Below, in pieces: positions 9,553 to 19,028 of a stretch of DNA of 64,000 bases. This DNA comes from Aphanizomenon flos-aquae FACHB-1287 (GTDB lineage: Bacteria; Cyanobacteriota; Cyanobacteriia; Cyanobacteriales; Nostocaceae). The stretch covers positions 62,001-126,000 of the forward strand of contig NZ_JACJTO010000008.1 of NCBI RefSeq assembly GCF_014698755.1, read 5' to 3'. The position numbers and the translations under genes were made by a program. How positions within the stretch are numbered: the stretch's first letter is position 1; every line of letters begins with the position of its first letter. The notes under the pieces are model-generated. The model saw only the letters and a list, made by a program, of their open reading frames with translations, did no database searches and was not told where the DNA came from.

Positions 9553-9642
9553 ACACCAAAAAATTTTAGATTCCCGACCTCTTAGATTAATTTATCATTT
9601 ATTGATAAGATAAAAAAGAAGTCAGAAATCCTATTTTTATTC

Positions 9643-11232
9643 CTAACGCACCTCATTTAAACTTTCAATTTGCTTGGTAAACATCTCTGTAAATAAACTC
9701 ATTACCGTCCGTTCTTCACGAACTTTAATATTAGCAGTAATAGACATCCCTGATTGTAAAGATATCTTTCTATCTTGATTAGCAAGATTTAAATGTTGTT
9801 TATCTAACTTAACTGTGGCCGGAAATCTATAGAATTGATGGTTTTGGTCTGGAGGTAAAGCATCTGAAGCAATCTTAGTGACCTTACCTTTAATATCACC
9901 AAATTCACTAAAGGGAAAGGAGTCAATTCTTACATCTACGTTCATATCTTTCTTGACAAAACCAATATCTTTATTGGTAATAAAAACTTCCGCTGTTAGG
10001 TTTTCTTTGGGGACAATTTGTAGTAGTTTTTGTGTGGAATTAGCAACAAAACCAACATTTTTAGCTTGGAGATCAAAAACTATTCCCCCTACTGGAGCGC
10101 GAAGTTCTTGATATTTAACATTTAATTTTGTTTGGGATATTTTGCTATTAATATCTGCTAAACGCTGTTCATTGTCTAAAATTACCTTCATGAATTGACT
10201 ATCAATTTCAGCAATGCGTTGTTTATTATTGCCTATTTTTTCCAAAATATCTTTACCGGAACTAGCCACTGTATTAGTTAATTGCTCTTTTCCTTTATCA
10301 ATATCAAATTCTAGACGTTTTATTTCTTCCTGCAATTGTGAGATTTCTGCTGCGAGAGTTTGTACCTGTTGTTTCTGATTCAGATATTGAAGTTGGGAAA
10401 TACCCCCTTCTTCAGCTAAGACTTTGATTTTAGCTAAAATACCGCTTTGAATGGCTAGACTATTGCGAGTATCTTGCAGTTTAAATTGAGTTTGAGAAAG
10501 TTGTTTTCTAGTTTTTTCAACTTCTAAATCTGCAGCTTTGGAACGAGATGCTAATTCTATTTTTGCAACTGCTAGTAGTTGTTCTTCGTCAATTCCTATT
10601 CTTGCTGTTCCCGATGAATTTCTCAATTGAGAACGTAATAATTCATTTGCTGCTACTAAGGAAGCGCGACTTTTGAGCAGAAAAGCTGATTCTCCTGGTA
10701 GTTTACTGCGTAAAAATTCTATTTCAGAATCTGTACCTATACTTGCTCCCATTAAGCGCCGATAGATATTGTTTTCTTGAATTAAAGCTATGCGAATTTT
10801 ATTCAAAGAATTTAATTCTGCTAAGGTCGCAATAGACTCAAATGTTAATAACAATTGTCCTGGTTTTACTTCGTCTCCATCTTTTATATAAATTGATTTA
10901 ACTACTCCATTAACAGGAGCTTGTACCTCTTTGACTGTTCCTTCTGGTTTTAATTGACCTGTTGCCGGAATTACTTGTTCAATTTTCGCTAAACAAGCCC
11001 AAATAATCCCAAAACACGCTAATCCCATGAGGGTAATCATAATAGTTCGAGACCAAACTGGGGATTGACGGAGAACTACAGAATGCTCGAACTTATCGAA
11101 CTTGAAATCATTCTTAGGCTGTTTAGCAATGGTTTTAGGAGATTTTAATACTTTTGTGTCTCTATGAGAGCCATTACCATTACCATTGCCATTACCATTT
11201 CCGTTGGTACGATTACCATTAATTTGAGTCAT
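9643..11232 (-). CDS. HlyD-family membrane fusion protein of a type I secretion system
   Basis: This periplasmic adaptor would join the inner-membrane ABC exporter encoded upstream to a TolC-like outer-membrane channel. The 529-residue protein starts with an Asn-Gly-rich low-complexity stretch (repeated NG, residues 4-22). A single membrane helix follows (about 64-84, MITLMGLACFGIIWACL), then a biotinyl-lipoyl-like segment (VNGVVKSIYIKDGDEVKPGQ). A long coiled coil (about 165-370) and a returning lipoyl half (ELRAPVGGIVFDL) come next, and a beta-barrel end. It is the third gene of a leftward operon, 130 bases after the exporter. The outer-membrane partner is not in the window. Confidence 0.92.
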   Translation of the reverse strand: MTQINGNRTNGNGNGNGNGNGSHRDTKVLKSPKTIAKQPKNDFKFDKFEHSVVLRQSPVWSRTIMITLMGLACFGIIWACLAKIEQVIPATGQLKPEGTVKEVQAPVNGVVKSIYIKDGDEVKPGQLLLTFESIATLAELNSLNKIRIALIQENNIYRRLMGASIGTDSEIEFLRSKLPGESAFLLKSRASLVAANELLRSQLRNSSGTARIGIDEEQLLAVAKIELASRSKAADLEVEKTRKQLSQTQFKLQDTRNSLAIQSGILAKIKVLAEEGGISQLQYLNQKQQVQTLAAEISQLQEEIKRLEFDIDKGKEQLTNTVASSGKDILEKIGNNKQRIAEIDSQFMKVILDNEQRLADINSKISQTKLNVKYQELRAPVGGIVFDLQAKNVGFVANSTQKLLQIVPKENLTAEVFITNKDIGFVKKDMNVDVRIDSFPFSEFGDIKGKVTKIASDALPPDQNHQFYRFPATVKLDKQHLNLANQDRKISLQSGMSITANIKVREERTVMSLFTEMFTKQIESLNEVR

Positions 11233-11364
11233 AATAATTTGGAATTTGGGAGTTTAGATTGAATATTTAGTGGTGCGTAATTTCATCTTTAATTCACTTA
11301 TCAGTTGCATTTGAGTTAAATAACTGACAGGGTTTAGCAATGCTAAACCTCTAGGAATAATTGA

Positions 11365-14358
11365 CTACAAATTTACTTCCTGTTGTTGATAAAGGTAGAA
11401 ATAATGACCTTTAGCTGCCATAAGTTCTTGATGACTACCTTGTTCTATCATTCTGCCGTTATCCATGACGACGATAGTGTCGGCACTACTAACAGTATTC
11501 AAACGGTGGGTAATGAAGAAGACGGTATTACCTTTAAAAGCACGAGCTAAGTTGAGACAAATTTGCCTTTCTGTAGGATAATCTAAGGCGCTGGTGGCCT
11601 CATCTAGAACTAATATTTTAGGTCTTTGTAACACAGAACGAGCGATCGCAATTCTCTGTCTTTGTCCACCAGAAAGGGCTGATCCTCTTTCCCCAACTCG
11701 TGTGTTATAACCATTTGGTAAGGTCATAATAAATTCATGGGCTACAGCAATTTGAGCAGCTTCAATAATCTCCTCTGTTGTGGCCTCAGGATTTGTTAAA
11801 GCAATATTTTCTTGCACTGTACCATCAAATAAAAGTGTATCTTGGGGGACTACACCAATTTGTCGTCGCAGTGAATAAAGTTCAACCTTAGCAATATCGT
11901 AACCATCCACTAAAATTCTGCCAGATTCCGTATCATAAAGTCTGAGCAGTAATTTCATCATTGTACTTTTCCCTGAACCACTTTGTCCGACAATGCCCAC
12001 AAATTTACCCGCAGTAAATTCGACGTTAACATTGCTGAGTTGTAGTGGTCCACTGGCAGCAAATCGGAAGGAAACATTTTCATATTTGACAGCACCGCTA
12101 ACGGCAGGAAGGGGAATATTATTCCGGTCTACTTCTGCTTCTTGTGGTGTATCAACAATATCACTTAATCGTTCTAAAGATAAACCAGTTTCTTGGAAGT
12201 TTTGCCAGATTTGTGCCAGCCGCAATATGGGGGTGGTAACGTAACTAGAAATAATCCGAAAAGCGATTAATTCTCCTAATGTTAATTCTCCTTTTAAAAC
12301 TAAATAAGATCCCACCCACAGAACTAATAAGCTACTAAGTTTACTCAGAAATTGACTGGTTGAGTTGGCTAATGTAGAAGTAAGAACAGTTTTAAAACCT
12401 GCCGCGACAAACTTAGCATATTTCTTTTGCCAAGAAAACCGGGAGCGTAATTCAATATTTTGGGCTTTAACTGTTTGAATACCTGACATAACCTCAACCA
12501 AATAAGACTGAGTTTCGGCATTACGTTCAGCTTTGGTTCTTAATTGTCTACTAACTGTAGGAGCAGCAATTAATGTCACTACTACAAACAGAGGAATTGT
12601 CCCCAAACCAACGAGGGTTAGCTGCCAACTGTAAAACAGCATAACAACTATATAAACAAGGGAAAATAGAGCATCTAACACCACTGTTAAAGCCGTACCC
12701 GTGAGAAACTGACGAATATTTTCTAATTCATTAATTCTGGTGGATAATTCACCCACTGGACGCTTATCAAAATACCGCAGTGGTAGACGCAGCAAGTGGT
12801 CAATAATTTGTGACCCCAAACTCATATCAATACGGTTCGTGGTATCTACAAATAAGTAGGTCCGTAATGTGGTTAACACTGCTTCAAACACACCTACCGC
12901 TAATAGTAATACTCCCAAAATATTCAGGGTACTAATACTGTTTTGAACGATGACTTTATCAATAATTAGCTGAATAACTAGAGGGTTAGCAAGGGCAGCT
13001 AATTGGACAAAGAAGGAAGCAATAAATACTTCTATTAGCACCCAGCGGTAACGCGATAAATAGGGAACAAACCACCCTAAACCAAAGCGTTCTTTAGGTG
13101 TTTCCTTTGTCGCGCTCAGTAATAAAACTCTAACTTGTGGTTGAAGATTAGCGTCATCAGTTTCTAATTCCTCTACTAATTGATTTATTTGGCAGTTAAT
13201 AATACCTTGGGATGGTAAACCCAAAACTACTGTTTTCCCATCTATTGCATAGAGAACAGCAAAACTATCACGATAGCGAATTAATGCTGGTGTGGGAATC
13301 CGGTTAATAGAAACCGCAGGAACATCAACTAACTGAGATTTCAGTCCAATTAGTTCAGATAAATAAGCACAAACTTGAAAAGATATACTACCTTGACGGT
13401 GAATTTGGTCATTTAAAATCCGCCGAACTACTTCTTTCCGAAAGGGTATTTCTAAATGTTTGGATAACATTTGAAAACAAGCCAAAGGGGCTTCTAATTC
13501 TCCTTGTCCCCTGACAAATGGATAGTTTTTATTTTTTAATGACTTGTTTGATGTCGTTGGAGGAACAAATTCCTGATCTGGAGCGTAGGGAATTTCTAAA
13601 TTAACCTTGCTATCTGATATAGTTTCTAATATTTCTGACTCTGTGGGAACACCATCCAGCAATAATAAATCATGAGCATTAATCCCCAATAAGCGAACAG
13701 GAGCTTTTCCTTTAACTTCAATTACTTCGTCTTCTAAACGAGAACCAGGTAGAAAATTATTCAGAGAACTGCGACCACTCACAAACCAAATCCGACTACT
13801 ATCTAATTCCTTTAATGATGTTTTTCCCGGTGATAAATAATGAACTTTTGACTCTAATTGAGCTTGTTCGCTAATGTCTTTTAAGTTGTGATTCACTAAA
13901 GCTTTTTGTGCTACCTGTGAACTCAAAACATCAAATATTTCAATTAAATGACTCTGATTTTGACGCGCTTTCCCAAAAGCTGGATTCCGCGTGAGAAATT
14001 GTAAATAATCCGCCGCTTTCCAAGATAAACAGACCACCTCTGTAGAAGCGATCGCTGTTTCGCAAGGAAGCTCACGTAACCAAGCAATCTCGCCAATTAT
14101 TGCCCCTGGTTGTAGTTTTTTTAAGGTAATTGGTAAATGAGTTTGGGGATCATATCCTAACAGTCTGACATTACCTTGATAAAGAATTGCTATCCTTTCT
14201 GGTAGTTGTTCTTTGCCAATAATCTTTTGTCCTATGCGATAACGTAACGGCTGTAAAATTTCTGATGATAGGAATTTATTAATTTCCTCTTTCGATAATT
14301 GATCAAATCCTTCAATACTGGCAATAAAATCTTCAAAGGTACTCTGAATATAAGTCAT
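11365..14358 (-). CDS. Type I secretion ABC exporter with N-terminal cyclic-nucleotide-binding-like domain and inactive C39-like domain
   Basis: This 997-residue protein should energise protein or peptide export. It has a cNMP-binding-like domain (about 20-150, GAIIGEIAWLRELPCETAI), a C39-peptidase-like domain (about 283-410), a six-helix membrane domain (about 430-720) and an ATPase domain (Walker A GQSGSGKST, signature LSGGQRQR, Walker B VLDEATSALD). In the C39-like part the catalytic Cys position reads EAPLAC rather than ECGLAC (Ala290), and the His position is Ser365 in RDSFAVLY. It should therefore not cut leader peptides, and resembles the C39-like domain of HlyB that binds RTX substrates. 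It lies between the parvulin and adaptor genes. Confidence 0.93.
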   Translation of the reverse strand: MTYIQSTFEDFIASIEGFDQLSKEEINKFLSSEILQPLRYRIGQKIIGKEQLPERIAILYQGNVRLLGYDPQTHLPITLKKLQPGAIIGEIAWLRELPCETAIASTEVVCLSWKAADYLQFLTRNPAFGKARQNQSHLIEIFDVLSSQVAQKALVNHNLKDISEQAQLESKVHYLSPGKTSLKELDSSRIWFVSGRSSLNNFLPGSRLEDEVIEVKGKAPVRLLGINAHDLLLLDGVPTESEILETISDSKVNLEIPYAPDQEFVPPTTSNKSLKNKNYPFVRGQGELEAPLACFQMLSKHLEIPFRKEVVRRILNDQIHRQGSISFQVCAYLSELIGLKSQLVDVPAVSINRIPTPALIRYRDSFAVLYAIDGKTVVLGLPSQGIINCQINQLVEELETDDANLQPQVRVLLLSATKETPKERFGLGWFVPYLSRYRWVLIEVFIASFFVQLAALANPLVIQLIIDKVIVQNSISTLNILGVLLLAVGVFEAVLTTLRTYLFVDTTNRIDMSLGSQIIDHLLRLPLRYFDKRPVGELSTRINELENIRQFLTGTALTVVLDALFSLVYIVVMLFYSWQLTLVGLGTIPLFVVVTLIAAPTVSRQLRTKAERNAETQSYLVEVMSGIQTVKAQNIELRSRFSWQKKYAKFVAAGFKTVLTSTLANSTSQFLSKLSSLLVLWVGSYLVLKGELTLGELIAFRIISSYVTTPILRLAQIWQNFQETGLSLERLSDIVDTPQEAEVDRNNIPLPAVSGAVKYENVSFRFAASGPLQLSNVNVEFTAGKFVGIVGQSGSGKSTMMKLLLRLYDTESGRILVDGYDIAKVELYSLRRQIGVVPQDTLLFDGTVQENIALTNPEATTEEIIEAAQIAVAHEFIMTLPNGYNTRVGERGSALSGGQRQRIAIARSVLQRPKILVLDEATSALDYPTERQICLNLARAFKGNTVFFITHRLNTVSSADTIVVMDNGRMIEQGSHQELMAAKGHYFYLYQQQEVNL

Positions 14359-14414
14359 ATTGATCGAGTTAGTTATTTCACTTTGTATTGGCTAAAAGAG
14401 GCATATTTGGCAAT

Positions 14415-15146
14415 TTATAGGCTCTTAATCTGACAATTTTGTTCTGTCATTTGTGTTTGTAACCACTGATTAAATCTCTCATTGAGCAACCGTTGTCGCA
14501 TGGAACGATCTAGTTGGGCTGGTAGTATTTTTTCTAATCGGACAATTAAGATCACATTACCAATTTGAGTTGGTTGTGACAACTGTTGTGGTTGGCTTTT
14601 TAAAAGAATATTTACCAATGTTGGATGCAGGGATTGTAAATCTATTGGACCAATTAAGCCATCAGTTTGAGCTTCAGGTCCTTGGGCGTATTTCCGCGCT
14701 AATTCAGTAAAGGATTCTTCCCCCTCCTGAATACGGAAGTAAATTTCCTGAGCAATACCAATTTCTGAGGTGGTAATTAAGGAATAAATCACCCGATCTA
14801 ACTGGCTTTTGCGTTGGAAAAAGTAGGAATTTAAGTCTCCTCCCCAGGTTTTCTCTTTGAACTTTTCCAGTTTTAATTGTCGTACCGCCATGGTTTTCAA
14901 TTTTTGGAAACTTTCTCCCTGGGGTTCTAATCCCTGGTGTTGTTGTGCTAATTGTTCGCTGACCAGTTGTTCTTCCTCTGGAGTACAGACAATTTCTGCG
15001 ATCGCTTCATCAATGAATATTTCCTTAATTAACAGCGGTAATAGCTGGTATTCCGACAATAACGATAGAATTTCTGTGGATGGGAAGATACGATCACCCA
15101 ATTGTAAGACTCGGTTCATACTGCTTGTAATCAGGTTTGTCATCAT
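14415..15146 (-). CDS. Parvulin-type peptidyl-prolyl isomerase (PpiC/SurA-like)
   Basis: A 243-residue protein with an N-terminal helical region and a parvulin domain. The visible core is FRIQEGEESFTELARKYAQG, then GLIGPIDL and LHPTLVNILLKSQPQQLSQPTQIGNVILIVRLE, followed by a helical end. It probably assists folding of the exporter's substrate. No signal peptide or lipobox is visible at the N-terminus (MMTNLITSSMNRVLQLG), so it may act in the cytoplasm. It is first in the leftward operon, 56 bases before the ABC exporter gene; such a trio recurs in cyanobacteria. Confidence 0.85.
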   Translation of the reverse strand: MMTNLITSSMNRVLQLGDRIFPSTEILSLLSEYQLLPLLIKEIFIDEAIAEIVCTPEEEQLVSEQLAQQHQGLEPQGESFQKLKTMAVRQLKLEKFKEKTWGGDLNSYFFQRKSQLDRVIYSLITTSEIGIAQEIYFRIQEGEESFTELARKYAQGPEAQTDGLIGPIDLQSLHPTLVNILLKSQPQQLSQPTQIGNVILIVRLEKILPAQLDRSMRQRLLNERFNQWLQTQMTEQNCQIKSL

Positions 15147-15748
15147 TGTTAACTTCCATTGAAAAGATAATAGAACTAGATTGTCACCAAGTTATATTCT
15201 GGTTAAATTATACAATTTATTACAACTTTACCCTCCATTGGCTTCAGCGTAGTAGCTAAATACTAGTTACTTACCAATCGCCAAAAGTTGATTTTTGGAA
15301 TTTGAGTGGTCAGAGTGTTGATATTTAGATATTATTGTACCAAAATACCATAAATTCATATATTTGTTATATCAAACTTCCTTTTCCCATGTAAAGCCTT
15401 ACAAATCTGAACTCTTAATATTTCTCTATCAGCTAAGTTACACCCTAGGGAATAGGGCATAATTATTCAGTTATCGGACTAGACTGGATAAGCCTTGATC
15501 TCAGTTATCGTCTACGCATCATTTATTAATTAATCTTCACAAATTAATCGAACCTGAAAAATAATTACAACACCCAATAGCCAAATACAGGACGAAAAAT
15601 TATATAGGGGTAAATTTAATTTCTCGAAAAAGGTAAATATAGTCACTAAAATACAGCAGCAGAGTTAGGAGTCATTGAGTTATTGAAGGAACAATAAATT
15701 GATCTATTGATCTTCTGATTCAGTCTCCTAACTCATAAATTATCTCAA
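15147..15748. other. Gene-free region upstream of the secretion operon
   Basis: About 600 AT-rich bases. The promoter of the leftward secretion operon must lie near 15150-15300. I see no convincing short gene, RNA gene or repeat here. Confidence 0.5.
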
Positions 15749-16516
15749 TTAACGAAATTTGCCAGGATTTAGGCGACTAGGCCTTTCAGGTCTGGTATTA
15801 ACTTTCATTTTTACCTTATTTCTGAGTTTTTCACCAGTACCACCATCTTGAGGATCAAGGTATGGTTTCAAGTTAACCCCACTTTTACTAGCAGTAACTT
15901 GATTCTTGCTACTACCTAAAAGAGTTTGTCCTAGCGTATATAAGCCATCTCTATTACCGCTGTTACGATTAGTATAGGTATTAACAGCAATAGTTTGTTG
16001 TCCACTATCAGCAGTAGTTAGATTTTGAAATACACTATTACGAATAGTATAAGGATCTTTACCACGAGGTACTGTCAAAACAATTCGACAATTAGGTTTA
16101 GCTTCAGTAGTAACACAGATAATATTTTCATTATTTTCTACAGCTATTTGTAGTTCTTGTAAACCATCAGGACGATATGATTCTAAACGGGTAGCAATTG
16201 ACTGACAACGTTTCCGAGCATCCCAACCCCCACCTAAACTTTGAGGTGCAGCCCAAGCAAAGTATTGTCCTGGTTGACTTTGGGGCTGATACATAACTGT
16301 AAACTGTCCATTATTAGATTGACAACTAAACCTGGCGTTATTGTCAACTGTGGTGGAATTTGGTACAGTGGTTGATGAACCTCCTGATGGAACTGTAATA
16401 GATGAATCTGATGGAATTGTAGGAACAACAACTTCAGCAAAAGCCATACCACTACCAAAAAACAAGGGACAGCCAAGACTACTCAATAATAAAACTCGAA
16501 GTGATTGTAATAACAC
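15749..16516 (-). CDS. Exported COP23-domain protein
   Basis: A 255-residue secreted protein of the cyanobacterial COP23 (circadian oscillating protein 23) family, whose function is not known. It starts at a GTG preceded by AGAGG. It has a signal peptide (about residues 1-27, ending MAFAEVV) and a Ser/Thr-rich linker with repeated TVPS-like motifs. The COP23 core runs from about 63 to 185, with RFSCQSNNGQFTVMY, WDARKRCQSIATRLESY and IICVTTEAKPNCRIVLTVP; four Cys residues suggest disulfides. The C-terminus is basic and rich in Pro and Arg. It stands alone between two non-coding stretches. Confidence 0.85.
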   Translation of the reverse strand: MLLQSLRVLLLSSLGCPLFFGSGMAFAEVVVPTIPSDSSITVPSGGSSTTVPNSTTVDNNARFSCQSNNGQFTVMYQPQSQPGQYFAWAAPQSLGGGWDARKRCQSIATRLESYRPDGLQELQIAVENNENIICVTTEAKPNCRIVLTVPRGKDPYTIRNSVFQNLTTADSGQQTIAVNTYTNRNSGNRDGLYTLGQTLLGSSKNQVTASKSGVNLKPYLDPQDGGTGEKLRNKVKMKVNTRPERPSRLNPGKFR

Positions 16517-16824
16517 AAATATAACCTCTATGGAAAACAGATAAATGGCTAATACAGCTATTGACGGAGAATATATTTTTTTGATTCATTAAAACCTGTT
16601 TTTTATTTTTAGCATCCATAGCAAAAACCGCTACAGACTACAAAGAACTATCAGTAGCTTACAGCGGTTTTTCGATTAGGTTGTAACTCAATAAAAAAAT
16701 AGGGTATCTAAACTAAGGTGGACTTGATCAGCAATCAATTAAATCTGATTTAAATTACGCTTTCCTTGTTTCTAATACTTACAAACATCTGGACGGTAGT
16801 TCAACACCTCCAATAACAACTTGT

Positions 16825-16990
16825 TGACATACTCACCGACCTGAAGGTGCGGTGATTCTTGACACTTCAATGAAACACGCCACAAGTGGTCTTATCGTCC
16901 CTCCATGTCCGTTTAAAGTCTCCCAATGCCATAAGGCGACTATGACCAAATTTTAACATAAAGCCGTCCTAGAAGGACGTGGCTTGTGTC
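16825..16990. mobile_element. IS200/IS605-type end pair without transposase (palindrome-associated remnant)
   Basis: Two imperfect hairpins lie about 105 bases apart. At 16833-16855, TCACCGACCT pairs with AGGTGCGGTGA with one bulge. At 16961-16985, AAGCCGTCCT pairs with AGGACGTGGCTT with a two-base bulge. Such bulged hairpins, preceded by TTGACATAC, are typical subterminal structures of IS200/IS605 elements in cyanobacteria. No tnpA or tnpB lies between them. It is a non-autonomous or decayed copy. Confidence 0.65.
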
Positions 16991-17320
16991 CCGTCTTTTC
17001 GGTCAGATTCAGGCGAAAACACTTTTACAGGAAGCTAAAATCTAAAATTGATTGCCGGGAAATTAGAGCAGGAGGCACAAATAATAAGAATTTTGGGATT
17101 TAAGGTTTTACTTTTAACCCTTTTGTGCCACCTATCCCAGTCTAGCATGAGTTTTTCCCTTTGTGTTGCTCGGTTACTAAACTTGAAATTTGTTAATGTA
17201 TTGTAACAATAAAAAAATCTTTTGGGGTACAATTGATAGTCGGTAAACCCTTGGAGAGTTTGGCATTGAGGATGACTACTGTTATGATGTTATAGTGGGG
17301 GTTTTGTGAGTTGTGCACCG

Positions 17321-18106
17321 ATGGAAATTATTATTGGTTGGTTATATCCTAAATTAATGAGTACCTATGGAGATCGGGGAAATGTGATCACCATAGAACG
17401 CCGTGCTCAATGGCGGGGATATACTGTTAAAGTGTTACCCTTGGATCAGGACTCGACCGCAGAAGATATAAAATCAGTAGATATAATCGTTGGTGGTGGT
17501 GCACAGGACCGTCAGCAGGAAATCGTCATGCGCGATTTACAAGGTGCAAAGGCTGAGGCTATGCGTGATAAAATCGAACATGGTACTCCGGGCGTTTTTA
17601 CCTGTGGTTCTCCCCAATTGCTGGGAAATTATTATGAACCTGCTTTTGGACAAAGAATTGAAGGTTTAGGAATTTTAGATCTAGTTTCTGTTCATCCTGG
17701 TGAAAATACTAAAAGATGTATTGGTAATTTGGTCATAGAAGTTACAGCTTCACGGTTAGCTCAGGAACTAGAAGCCATGACAGGAACAAAACCCTATTTG
17801 GTGGGGTTTGAAAATCACGGTGGAAGAACAAAATTAGGGAAAGTAGAGGCTTTAGGGCGTGTGGTATATGGATTGGGGAATAATGGAGAAGATGGGACAG
17901 AAGGAGCTTTTTATCAAAATGCGATTGCTACCTATTCTCATGGTCCATTATTGCCAAAAAACCCTGTTGTTGCTGATTGGTTAATTCAAACTGCACTCAG
18001 GTTAAAATATCAACAGGAGGTTAAACTTTCACCTTTGGATGATACTTTGGCAATGGAAGGACGGCAAGCAATGTTAAAACGGTTAAAAGTTAGCGTCTTC
18101 AGTTAA
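17321..18106 (+). CDS. gatD: GatD-like type 1 glutamine amidotransferase (CobB/CobQ-like)
   Basis: This matches the glutaminase subunit that, with MurT, amidates D-glutamate of lipid II in Gram-positive bacteria; cyanobacteria carry homologues. The 261-residue protein begins MEIIIGWLYPKLMSTYGDRGN, typical of the family. It has the nucleophile Cys95 in GVFTCGSPQLLGNYY and FENHGGRTKLG toward the end. An in-frame GTG at 17306 would add five residues. No MurT gene is adjacent, so the partner must lie elsewhere. It faces map, from which it is separated by a 143-base spacer. Confidence 0.8.
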   Translation: MEIIIGWLYPKLMSTYGDRGNVITIERRAQWRGYTVKVLPLDQDSTAEDIKSVDIIVGGGAQDRQQEIVMRDLQGAKAEAMRDKIEHGTPGVFTCGSPQLLGNYYEPAFGQRIEGLGILDLVSVHPGENTKRCIGNLVIEVTASRLAQELEAMTGTKPYLVGFENHGGRTKLGKVEALGRVVYGLGNNGEDGTEGAFYQNAIATYSHGPLLPKNPVVADWLIQTALRLKYQQEVKLSPLDDTLAMEGRQAMLKRLKVSVFS

Positions 18107-18182
18107 GTTATTTTATGGCGATCGCTGTGCTAATTTTAAATAAATGATATTATGGCGGTGTGTATTATCTTAACAGCTAGTT

Positions 18183-18201
18183 GGGGGCAACGGAAGCCCC
18201 C
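18183..18201. repeat. Hairpin in the spacer between convergent gatD-like and map genes
   Basis: GGGGGC (18183-18188) and GCCCCC (18196-18201) form a strong stem with loop AACGGAA. There is no T-run on either strand, so it may be a repeat or structural stop between convergent genes rather than a canonical terminator. Confidence 0.45.
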
Positions 18202-18249
18202 AGGAGCATGAGCTAGTCCTGATTTTGCAGGGGATAAAGACAGAAAATA

Positions 18250-19020
18250 TTAATTCTGGGGTAGGGTGAGAATTTCTACACCATCTTCTGTCACTGCTAT
18301 GGTATGCTCAAATTGAGCGGAGAGTAAGCGATCGCCAGTTACCGCAGTCCAACCATCACTAAGCATTTCTGCTTGATGAGTTCCTTGATTAATCATCGGT
18401 TCAATGGTAAATACCATACCGGCTCTGAGTTTCTTGCCTCTGCCCCTAATGCCATAATGAGGAATATCTGGTGCGGTATGGAAAATATTACTAATTCCAT
18501 GTCCCACAAAATCCCGCACGACAGAAAAGCCGAAAGATTCTGCATATTCTTGAATAGCTGCACCAATATCGCCAATTTTTGCCCCTGGTTTGACCTCTGC
18601 AATTCCCAATCGTAGACACTCTTCTGTTACTTCTACTAGTTTTTGGGCTTGAGGAGCAGGATTGCCAACTAGAAATGTTTTTGATGTATCACCATGATAA
18701 CCTTCGAGAATTGGTGTAACATCTATGTTAATGATATCTCCATCTTTGAGAATTTGTTTAGAATTGGGAATACCGTGACAAATCACCTCATTCACGCTGG
18801 TACAAATAGATTTAGGATAACCTTTATAACCTAAAGGGGCGCTTTTTGCTCCGTGCTGTAGAGTCCATCTTTCTGCTTCATCATTTAATTGTAGGGTACT
18901 GACTCCTGGTTGAACCAAAGGTTCTAAATATTGTAACAATTCAGCGGCCAAACGTCCAGCACGGCGCATTTTTTCGATTTCTCGCTGGGATAAAATAACT
19001 ATGGTTTGGGTTTTCATCAA
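18250..19020 (-). CDS. map: Methionine aminopeptidase, type I
   Basis: Removes the N-terminal methionine from nascent proteins, using two metal ions. The 256-residue length fits type I. The metal ligands are visible: Asp in NIDVTPILEGYHGDTSKTF (two Asp), His in GHGISNIFHTAP, Glu in FTIEPMIN and Glu in QFEHTIAVTEDGVEIL. Nine bases separate it from the upstream bvdR gene on the same strand, so the two are probably co-transcribed. Confidence 0.96.
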   Translation of the reverse strand: MMKTQTIVILSQREIEKMRRAGRLAAELLQYLEPLVQPGVSTLQLNDEAERWTLQHGAKSAPLGYKGYPKSICTSVNEVICHGIPNSKQILKDGDIINIDVTPILEGYHGDTSKTFLVGNPAPQAQKLVEVTEECLRLGIAEVKPGAKIGDIGAAIQEYAESFGFSVVRDFVGHGISNIFHTAPDIPHYGIRGRGKKLRAGMVFTIEPMINQGTHQAEMLSDGWTAVTGDRLLSAQFEHTIAVTEDGVEILTLPQN

Positions 19021-19028
19021 TTTTGTAT

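Noticed and set aside
17035-17232. 65-residue leftward frame before the GatD-like gene
   Set aside because: No ribosome site, basic AT-driven composition, and overlap with the promoter region.
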